NCBI GenBank assembly: GCA_019635485.1
Contig: JAHBZL010000046.1
Span: forward strand, 1 to 37,896
Source of the DNA: Piscinibacter sp.
GTDB taxonomy: Bacteria; Pseudomonadota; Gammaproteobacteria; Burkholderiales; Burkholderiaceae_C
Direction of reading: 5' to 3'
DNA length: 37,896 nt
In this document: one piece after another, positions 32,887 to 37,896 of the stretch
Numbering within the stretch: position 1 is the stretch's first letter
Layout of the letters: each line of letters starts with the position of its first letter
Notes under the pieces: generated by a model
What the model was told of the DNA's origin: nothing
The model's database searches: none
What the model saw: only the letters and a program-made list of their open reading frames with translations
Program-made: the position numbers and the translations under genes

Positions 32887-33603
32887 TCAGGGACGCCCGG
32901 GCCGGTCCCAGCCGGACGAGGCGCGCAGCAGGCGCTCGAGGTCGCGCTTCAGGCGCGCCGGCTCCGGGTCGGCCGGCATGCGCATCATCCACATGCCGAG
33001 CGGGTCGACGACGTACAGGTGCTGTTCGAGCGCGTGGCCGGGCGCCGGGGCGAGCCACTCGGCGAGTGCCGCCGGGTCGGTGCGCAGCACGGTCACCGCG
33101 TCGCCGTCGCGCACGGCCTGCAGCGTCTCGGGGCGCGGCGCGGCGGCGTCGTCGATCAGCCAGACCTTGTCGAGGCGGTCTTTCTCGCGGCCCAGCGCCT
33201 CCCGTACCTGGCGCTGCAGCCACAGCAGCTTCTCGCAGCCGGCATCGCAGGCGCCGCCACCGACCACGACCAGCAGCCACTGGCCACGCAGCGTCTTCGG
33301 GTCCACCGGCTGGCCGTCCAGCCCCGCCAGAGGCAACGCGGCCGGGATCGGCCGCAGCGGATCGATCAGCGTGCCGTAGTTCGTGCGCCCGTCGGGGCGG
33401 AACACGTAGTACGCGAGGTACGACGCCACCACCGGCGCGGCGCACACCAGCAGGATCAGCAGCATCTTCAGCCGGCCCGAGGCCGTGCGGCGTGCCGCGT
33501 CGTCCAGCGCCGGCGCGGCGAGCGTATGCACCGTCAGCGCGAACGGCGAAGCAGCGTCAAACTTGGCGCCGGAGCCGGGGTCGGACGAGTTGGAACCAGA
33601 CAT
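32887..33603 (-). CDS. Membrane-anchored SCO-like thioredoxin-fold protein of the oxidase assembly cluster
   Basis: A 238-residue protein not recognised as a named gene. An N-terminal soluble part (about 45 residues) is followed by one membrane helix (about residues 47-66, [20 protein letters not shown]). A thioredoxin-like domain then contains a CX3C pair (Cys119, Cys123) in [18 protein letters not shown]. The tail reads [21 protein letters not shown], which resembles the SCO strand but has no histidine at the SCO copper-ligand position. It lies between surf1 (47-nt overlap) and ctaA, so it is expected to work in oxidase assembly, perhaps as a thiol reductant or metallochaperone. Family members are common beside these genes in Burkholderiales, but the function is not known to me. 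Confidence 0.72.
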   Translation of the reverse strand: MSGSNSSDPGSGAKFDAASPFALTVHTLAAPALDDAARRTASGRLKMLLILLVCAAPVVASYLAYYVFRPDGRTNYGTLIDPLRPIPAALPLAGLDGQPVDPKTLRGQWLLVVVGGGACDAGCEKLLWLQRQVREALGREKDRLDKVWLIDDAAAPRPETLQAVRDGDAVTVLRTDPAALAEWLAPAPGHALEQHLYVVDPLGMWMMRMPADPEPARLKRDLERLLRASSGWDRPGRP

Positions 33604-34288
33604 ACAGGATCGTGATCAGGCCCGCGAGCGCGAACCACTGGAAGGCATAGCCGTAGTGCTTGTGAACGTCGACCGCCGGTCGCGGCCACTGCCGTTCGAG
33701 TCCGTCGGCGGCGGCCCCGGGCGCCTCCAGCTGCAGCACCGACAGCGGGCGCAGCGCGAGGCCGGTTTCGCGGGAGAAGCTGTCCAGATCGAGATTCTGC
33801 CGGATCGCGCCGGGCGACTCCTCGCCCAGTTGCACCCACCGCGCCGGTGGCGGGGCGATCAGCCCGACCAGTTCGACCGGCGCGGCCGCGCGCGGCAGCA
33901 CCGGCAGCCGGGTCGGGTCGGCGGCATCGCGCGGCACCCAGCCGCGCTGCACCAGCACCGCGCCGCCATCGGCGAGCACCAGCGGCGTCACGACCACGAA
34001 GCCGGGCCGGCCATTCATCTGGCGGTTGGCGAGGAAGACCGTGCGCTCCTCGGCCCAGCGCCCGCGCAGCGTCACCCGGCGGTAGTGCTGCAGCGCGGCC
34101 TCGGCCGGTTCGCGGGCCAGCGCAGCCTGCGCCAGCGGCGGTGCTTCGCCGCGCTGCTCGAGCGTGGCCTGCAGGGCCTCCTTCTCGTGCGCGCGCGAGA
34201 CTTGCCACACGCCCAGCCGGGCGGTCAGCAGCGCCGCCCCCAACGCGGCCAGCAGCACGATCAAGCCTCGTCGACGTGCCGGGTCCAT
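33557..34288 (-). CDS. surf1: SURF1-family cytochrome oxidase assembly protein
   Basis: A 243-residue protein with two membrane helices (about residues 8-24 and 216-233) flanking a periplasmic domain, as in SURF1/Shy1. Signature segments are LGVWQVSRAHEKE, RRVTLRGRWAEERTVFLANRQMNGRPGF and VLVQRGWVPRD near the middle, and HKHYGYAFQWFALAGL before the second helix. SURF1 helps place heme A in subunit I. The ATG at 34288 is the first gene of the assembly operon; the region before it is only 27 bp long and is shared with the divergent DUF2909 gene. The next gene overlaps it by 47 nt. Confidence 0.93.
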   Translation of the reverse strand: MDPARRRGLIVLLAALGAALLTARLGVWQVSRAHEKEALQATLEQRGEAPPLAQAALAREPAEAALQHYRRVTLRGRWAEERTVFLANRQMNGRPGFVVVTPLVLADGGAVLVQRGWVPRDAADPTRLPVLPRAAAPVELVGLIAPPPARWVQLGEESPGAIRQNLDLDSFSRETGLALRPLSVLQLEAPGAAADGLERQWPRPAVDVHKHYGYAFQWFALAGLITILYVWFQLVRPRLRRQV

Positions 34289-34301
34289 CGCGGGGCGCGC
34301 G

Positions 34302-34307
34302 GATAAT
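34302..34307 (+). promoter_or_regulatory. GATAAT -10-like hexamer 8 nt before the DUF2909 gene
   Basis: GATAAT with exactly 8 nt before the ATG at 34316, inside a 27-bp gap. A GAAGG ribosome-like site follows it, so the mRNA would be leaderless or nearly so. No -35 is seen. Confidence 0.35.
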
Positions 34308-34315
34308 CGAAGGCC

Positions 34316-34540
34316 ATGAAGTCCATCCTGCTCGGCCTCGCGTTCGCCGGCATCCTCGCCGCGCTGGCGACGGCCGGCGTGTACATGATGCGCGAGGGCC
34401 GCGACGGCAAGCCGAAGACCGGCAACATGATGCGCGCGCTGGCCGTGCGGGTGGCGCTGTCGGTCGCGCTGTTCCTGTTCGTGCTGCTGGCCTGGCGGCT
34501 CGGCTGGATCCAGCCGAGCGGCCTGCCGCTGGGCCGCTGA
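34316..34540 (+). CDS. DUF2909 twin-transmembrane small protein
   Basis: A 74-residue protein with two hydrophobic helices (about residues 4-22 and 42-61) joined by a charged loop (MMREGRDGKPKTGNMM). This matches the twin-transmembrane DUF2909 family, found beside cytochrome oxidase genes in many Burkholderiales, function unknown. It runs on the plus strand while all neighbours are on the minus strand, fitting between surf1 and coxC. The start ATG at 34316 is 27 bp from the surf1 start. A GATAAT hexamer lies 8 nt before the ATG. Confidence 0.8.
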   Translation: MKSILLGLAFAGILAALATAGVYMMREGRDGKPKTGNMMRALAVRVALSVALFLFVLLAWRLGWIQPSGLPLGR

Positions 34541-34552
34541 GCCGGCCCCGCC

Positions 34553-34578
34553 AACAAAAACGCCGCTTGCGCGGCGTT
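34553..34578 (-). terminator. Rho-independent terminator of the coxC operon
   Basis: Read on the minus strand: AACGCCGC, a 4-nt loop GCAA, the exact complement GCGGCGTT, then a run of T (TTTTTG including two stem bases). It begins 20 bp after the coxC stop at 34599. The plus strand has no matching T-run after the stem, so it ends transcripts from the coxC side and lies just past the DUF2909 stop. Confidence 0.85.
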
Positions 34579-34598
34579 CCTGCGGGGCGGGCGGACGC

Positions 34599-35483
34599 TC
34601 ACGCCCAGTAGACGACGATGTACAGGCCGAGCCAGACGACGTCGACGAAGTGCCAGTACCACGCCGCGCCTTCGAAGCCGAAGTGGCGCTGCGGCGTGAA
34701 ATGCCCCTTCATCAGCCGGATCGTGATGAACAGCAGCATCAGCATGCCGACGAACACGTGGAAGCCGTGGAAGCCGGTCAGCATGAAGAAGGTCGAGCCG
34801 TAGGCGCCTGAGCTGAGCTTGAGGTTCAGGTCGCGGTAGGCGTGCATGTACTCGTAGCCCTGCACGCCGAGGAAGGTGGCGCCCAGCAGCACGGTGATCC
34901 ACATCCAGAAGATCGTCTTGCTGCGGTGGCCGGCGACCAGCGCATGGTGCGCGATGGTCAGCGTCACGCCGGAGGTCAGCAGCAGCGCCGTGTTGACGGT
35001 CGGCAGCGGCCACGGGCCCATGGTCGTGAACGGCTCGACGATGCCGGCCGGCGAGCCGGTCGCGCCCGCGCCCGCACTCGGCCAGACCGCCTTGAAGTCG
35101 GGCCAGAGGATCGCGTTGTCCAGGCTCCCGAGGTTGGGCAGCGCATGCAGCCGCGTCCAGTACAGCGCGCCGAAGAACGCGCCGAAGAACATCACCTCCG
35201 AGAAGATGAACCAGCTCATGCTCCAGCGGAATGAGATGTCGATGCGGTCGCTGTACAGCCCGCCCTCGCTCTCGCCGATCGCCTGCCGGAACCAGCCCTG
35301 CATCACGAAGGCCCACATCAGCAGGCCGAACAGCGTGACCCAGGCACCCCAGCCGTGGCCGTTGACCCACTGGCCCGCACCGAAGATGACGAACAGCAGC
35401 CCGGTGGCCGTCAGCACCGGGAAGTGCGAAGGCGCCGGGACGAAGTAGTAGGGCGTCTGCCCGTGGGGTGTCGCTGCCGACAT
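34599..35483 (-). CDS. coxC: Cytochrome c oxidase subunit III
   Basis: A 294-residue subunit III with seven hydrophobic helices. Signature regions are SMSWFIFSEVMFFGAFFGALYW, TLTIAHHALVAGHR, GVQGYEYMHAYRD and the C-terminal GFHGFHVFVGMLM with FGFEGAAWYWHFVDVVWLGLY, including the conserved Glu near helix III and the His-rich loops. It stabilises the oxidase and its proton uptake. The ATG at 35483 has AGGAG 6 nt upstream. It is the last gene of the structural operon, 38 bp after DUF2970, and is followed by a strong terminator. A longer upstream reading frame is a shadow. Confidence 0.97.
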   Translation of the reverse strand: MSAATPHGQTPYYFVPAPSHFPVLTATGLLFVIFGAGQWVNGHGWGAWVTLFGLLMWAFVMQGWFRQAIGESEGGLYSDRIDISFRWSMSWFIFSEVMFFGAFFGALYWTRLHALPNLGSLDNAILWPDFKAVWPSAGAGATGSPAGIVEPFTTMGPWPLPTVNTALLLTSGVTLTIAHHALVAGHRSKTIFWMWITVLLGATFLGVQGYEYMHAYRDLNLKLSSGAYGSTFFMLTGFHGFHVFVGMLMLLFITIRLMKGHFTPQRHFGFEGAAWYWHFVDVVWLGLYIVVYWA

Positions 35484-35521
35484 GGTTGCTCCTGAGGTTC
35501 CTGTTTCTTTCTGAAGGACGG

Positions 35522-35752
35522 CTACTTCGCCACGCCGCTGCCGATCACCCAGTTGACCAGCAGCACCAGTACCACGATGAAGAGGATCGCGCCGAGCACG
35601 CCGGCGATCACGACGTGCACGGGGTTGAGGCGGCTGACGTCGCGCTCGTAGTCGGCGCCCTTGCGCACGCCGAAGAACGACCACGCCACCGCGCGCAGCG
35701 TCTGCGCGAACGAGCCCTTGCGCCGCACGGCTTCCTTGAGGCCTTCGCTCAC
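35522..35752 (-). CDS. DUF2970 small membrane protein
   Basis: A 76-residue protein from a GTG at 35752 that overlaps the ctaG stop (GTGA). An N-terminal amphipathic region (GLKEAVRRKGSFAQTLRAVAWSFFGVRKG) precedes RLNPVHVVIAGVLGAILFIVVLVLLV, a single membrane helix. This is the DUF2970 pattern, and such genes regularly lie between ctaG and coxC in betaproteobacteria. Function unknown; an accessory or assembly role in the oxidase is inferred from conserved position. Confidence 0.8.
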   Translation of the reverse strand: MSEGLKEAVRRKGSFAQTLRAVAWSFFGVRKGADYERDVSRLNPVHVVIAGVLGAILFIVVLVLLVNWVIGSGVAK

Positions 35753-36390
35753 GAGCGCGGCTCCCGTGCCAGGCCGACCGCGGCCTGCGGCGGCGTGGTC
35801 CGCACGGTCGCCTCCGGCGCCTGCGGCACCTTCCCGCCCACCTCGAAGAAGGTGTACGAGAGGGTGATGGTCTTCACGTCGCGCGGCAGCTTCGGGTCGA
35901 TCACGAAGGCCACCGGCCAGCGTTTGCTCTCGCCCGGCTTCAGCACGTGTTCGCTGAAGCAGAAGCACTCGAGCTTGTTGAAGTACGCCATCGCCTGGCG
36001 CGGCGCGTAGCTCGGGATGGCCTGCGCCGCCATCGTCCGGTTCTGCACGTTGCGGAACTCGTAGACGACGCTGGCCAGTTCGCCCGGGTGCACGGCAATC
36101 GAGCGCTGCGCCGGCTTGAAATCCCACGGCCCGCGCGCGTTGGCGTCGAACTCGACGGTGATCGTGCGGCTGCGGTCGACCTGCGTGTTGCCGGCACGCG
36201 GCGCCTGCTCCGCCGAACGCAGCTCGGACACGGACAGCACGTTGATGCCCAGCGCCGTGCAGATCGCGCGGTACATCGGCACCAGCGCGTAGCCGAACCC
36301 GAACATCAGCGCGGCGACGACGCCGAGCTTGCCCAGCATGCGCAGGTTGTCGCCGCGCACGCCGCCGTCCGGGGCCGGGGAACGATCCAT
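35749..36390 (-). CDS. ctaG: Cytochrome c oxidase assembly protein CtaG (Cox11)
   Basis: A 213-residue copper chaperone for the CuB site of subunit I. A single N-terminal membrane helix (about residues 18-40, LGKLGVVAALMFGFGYALVPMYRAIC) is followed by a periplasmic immunoglobulin-like domain with the copper motif ECFCF in AYFNKLECFCFSEHVLKPGE, and a tail with DPKLPRDVKTITLSYTFFEV. The Cys after the helix (RAIC) is also conserved in Cox11. The ATG at 36390 lies 5 bp after the small assembly gene. The C-terminal tail is Pro/Ala-rich. Confidence 0.96.
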   Translation of the reverse strand: MDRSPAPDGGVRGDNLRMLGKLGVVAALMFGFGYALVPMYRAICTALGINVLSVSELRSAEQAPRAGNTQVDRSRTITVEFDANARGPWDFKPAQRSIAVHPGELASVVYEFRNVQNRTMAAQAIPSYAPRQAMAYFNKLECFCFSEHVLKPGESKRWPVAFVIDPKLPRDVKTITLSYTFFEVGGKVPQAPEATVRTTPPQAAVGLAREPRS

Positions 36391-36395
36391 CGCCG

Positions 36396-36512
36396 TCAGG
36401 CGCCCATCGTCGCGATCTTGACGACGAAGCCAACGAACAGCGCCGCCGCCACCGACGCCAGGATCAGGGCCAGCCGCAGGTTCGCGCGGCGCTGCTCGGG
36501 AGAGGTCGCCAT
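36396..36512 (-). CDS. Small cytochrome oxidase assembly protein (38 residues)
   Basis: A 38-residue peptide, MATSPEQRRANLRLALIL at the start and KIATMGA at the end. It has one membrane helix (LRLALILASVAAALFVGFVV) after a short polar Arg-rich N-terminus. GAGG lies 8 nt before the ATG at 36512, and it is in the 130-bp gap between ctaD and ctaG. Short proteins with this NLRLALxL pattern occur in the same place in other Burkholderiales, where they are called cytochrome oxidase small assembly protein. A gene finder with a length cutoff would miss it. Confidence 0.8.
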   Translation of the reverse strand: MATSPEQRRANLRLALILASVAAALFVGFVVKIATMGA

Positions 36513-36522
36513 GGCGCGCGCC

Positions 36523-37896
36523 TCAGCCGATCACCTTGGTGGCCGCCGCGTTCAGCTTCGGCGGCTGCTCGAAGGTGTGGAACGGCGCCGGCGACGGCAC
36601 TTCCCACTCCAGGCCCTCGGCGCCTTCCCACGGTTGCTGCGGCGCCTTCTCGCCCTGGCCGCGCATCATCGGGATCACGACGAAGAAGAAGAAGTACACC
36701 TGCATCAGTCCGAAGCCGAACGCACCGATCGACGCGATCGCGTTGAAGTCGGCGAACTGCATCGGGTAGTCGGCATAGCGGCGCGGCATGCCGGCCAGGC
36801 CGAGGAAGTGCATCGGGAAGAAGGTGACGTTGAAGAAGATCAGCGAGCCCCAGAAGTGGATCTTGCCGCGCGTCTCCGAGTACATCACGCCGGTCCACTT
36901 CGGGCCCCAGTAGTACACGCCGGCGAACAGCGCGTACAGCGAGCCGGCCACCAGCACGTAGTGGAAGTGCGCGACGACGTAGTAGGTGTCCTGGATCTGG
37001 ATGTCGATCGGCGCCATCGCGCAGATCAGTCCGGTGAAGCCGCCCATCGTGAACACGAACAGGAAGCCGACCGCCCACAGCATCGGCGTCTCGAAGGTCA
37101 TCGAGCCGCGCCACATCGTCGCGATCCAGTTGAACACCTTCACGCCCGTGGGCACCGCGATCAGCATCGTCGCGTACATGAAGAACAGCTGGCCGGTGAC
37201 CGGCATGCCGGTCGTGAACATGTGGTGCGCCCAGACGATGAACGACAGGATCGCGATCGACGCCGTCGCGTAGACCATCGAGGTGTAGCCGAACAGCTTC
37301 TTGCGGGCGAAGGCCGGGATGATCGCGCTGACGATGCCGAACGCCGGCAGGATCATGATGTAGACCTCGGGGTGCCCGAAGAACCAGAAGATGTGCTGGT
37401 ACATCACCGGGTCGCCGCCGCCCGCGGGGTTGAAGAAGTGCGTGCCGAAGTGGCGGTCGGTCAGCGTCATCGTGATCGCGCCGGCCAGCACCGGCATCAC
37501 CGCGATCAGCAGGTACGCGGTGATCAGCCAGGTCCAGCAGAACAGCGGCATCTTCATCAGCGTCATGCCGGGCGCGCGCATGTTCAGGATCGTGACGATG
37601 ATGTTGATCGAGCCCATGATCGAGCTGGCGCCCATGATGTGCATCGCGAAGATGCCGGCGTCCATCGAGGGGCCCATCTGCAGCGTCAGCGGCGCGTACA
37701 GCGTCCAGCCGGCGGCCGGTGCGCCGCCGGGCATGAAGAACGAACCGACCAGCATCAGGCCCGCGGGAATCAGCAGCCAGAAGCTCAGGTTGTTCATGCG
37801 CGCGAAGGCCATGTCCGGCGCGCCGATCTGCAGCGGGATCATCCAGTTCGCGAAGCCGACGAAGGCCGGCATGATCGCGCCGAACACCATGATCAG
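36523..37896 (-). CDS. ctaD: Cytochrome c oxidase subunit I, N-terminus cut by window edge
   Basis: The 457 C-terminal residues of subunit I; the frame is open at the right edge ([19 protein letters not shown] is internal), so about 70-80 residues with the first low-spin heme ligand are outside. Visible are the His-Tyr cross-link region [17 protein letters not shown], the CuB ligands HH in [10 protein letters not shown], the K-channel and loop region GITGLICA-like [12 protein letters not shown], and the heme ligands in [12 protein letters not shown]. It catalyses oxygen reduction and proton pumping in aa3-type oxidase. The gene leads the operon into the small assembly gene 10 bp later. An internal ATG near 37890 is not the start. 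coxB is expected to the right. Confidence 0.97.
   Translation of the reverse strand: MIMVFGAIMPAFVGFANWMIPLQIGAPDMAFARMNNLSFWLLIPAGLMLVGSFFMPGGAPAAGWTLYAPLTLQMGPSMDAGIFAMHIMGASSIMGSINIIVTILNMRAPGMTLMKMPLFCWTWLITAYLLIAVMPVLAGAITMTLTDRHFGTHFFNPAGGGDPVMYQHIFWFFGHPEVYIMILPAFGIVSAIIPAFARKKLFGYTSMVYATASIAILSFIVWAHHMFTTGMPVTGQLFFMYATMLIAVPTGVKVFNWIATMWRGSMTFETPMLWAVGFLFVFTMGGFTGLICAMAPIDIQIQDTYYVVAHFHYVLVAGSLYALFAGVYYWGPKWTGVMYSETRGKIHFWGSLIFFNVTFFPMHFLGLAGMPRRYADYPMQFADFNAIASIGAFGFGLMQVYFFFFVVIPMMRGQGEKAPQQPWEGAEGLEWEVPSPAPFHTFEQPPKLNAAATKVIG

Noticed and set aside
31762-33615. Long plus-strand open frames across ctaA and the SCO-like gene
   Set aside because: Composition is Arg/Gln/His-rich, antisense to well-supported assembly genes.
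1-37896. tRNA, rRNA, CRISPR repeats, insertion sequences, integrases or phage genes
   Set aside because: None seen on either strand; coding density and base composition appear uniform, with no sign of a transferred island.

Overview
The window is GC-rich chromosomal DNA from a betaproteobacterium, most likely a Burkholderiales member of the Rubrivivax/Leptothrix/Ideonella type. The evidence is very strong G/C third-position codon use, the Burkholderiales-style cytochrome oxidase cluster (ctaD, a 38-residue assembly protein, ctaG, a DUF2970 gene, coxC, then surf1, ctaA, ctaB and SCO), an RpoH-type sigma factor, and quinol oxidase genes behind a GbsR/MarR-type regulator. The genus is an inference. 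I see no rRNA, tRNA, CRISPR array, insertion sequence, integrase or phage gene. Genes are densely packed, often with 1-16 nt overlaps, and the longest gap between genes is about 144 bp.

Layout. 1-4266 (minus): enoyl-CoA hydratase, then a complete Mla-type lipid ABC transporter (STAS-permease, ATPase, MCE protein, auxiliary lipoprotein cut by the left edge). 4317-7207 (minus): an M61 metallopeptidase overlapping a DUF3108 protein. 7273-11243 (plus): a 20-bp perfect palindrome, a GbsR/MarR regulator, cydA, cydB and a putative exported HExxH metallopeptidase, apparently one operon. 11230-13666 (minus): a UbiH-like monooxygenase, DsbC, and a small SnoaL-like exported protein whose start codon and Shine-Dalgarno lie in a 10-bp-stem hairpin. 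13749-17805 (plus): AsmA-like protein, MOSC protein, EamA transporter, each overlapping the next by 4 nt. 17827-18702 (minus): pirin. 18759-25514 (plus): membrane C13 peptidase, YchF, aldo/keto reductase, and a large MASE1-CHASE-PAS hybrid histidine kinase. 25515-27433 (minus): otnK-otnC for four-carbon acid sugars. 27544-29075 (plus): two overlapping c-type cytochrome genes. 29166-30164 (plus): rpoH with a near-perfect CIRCE element on its likely promoter. 30207-37896 (minus): cytochrome c oxidase structural and assembly genes, entering from the right edge inside ctaD; a small DUF2909 gene sits in this cluster on the opposite strand.

Together much of the window serves aerobic respiration and the cell envelope: two terminal oxidases (a bd-type quinol oxidase and an aa3-type cytochrome c oxidase with heme A synthesis and copper delivery), soluble or periplasmic cytochromes, a quinone hydroxylase, periplasmic disulfide isomerisation, and lipid trafficking. 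Most of the content is recognisable housekeeping. The points most worth a second look are the CIRCE element at rpoH, the hairpin covering the start of the gene at 11230-11691, the metallopeptidase attached to cydAB, and a SCO-like protein in the oxidase assembly cluster that lacks the usual copper-ligand histidine position.
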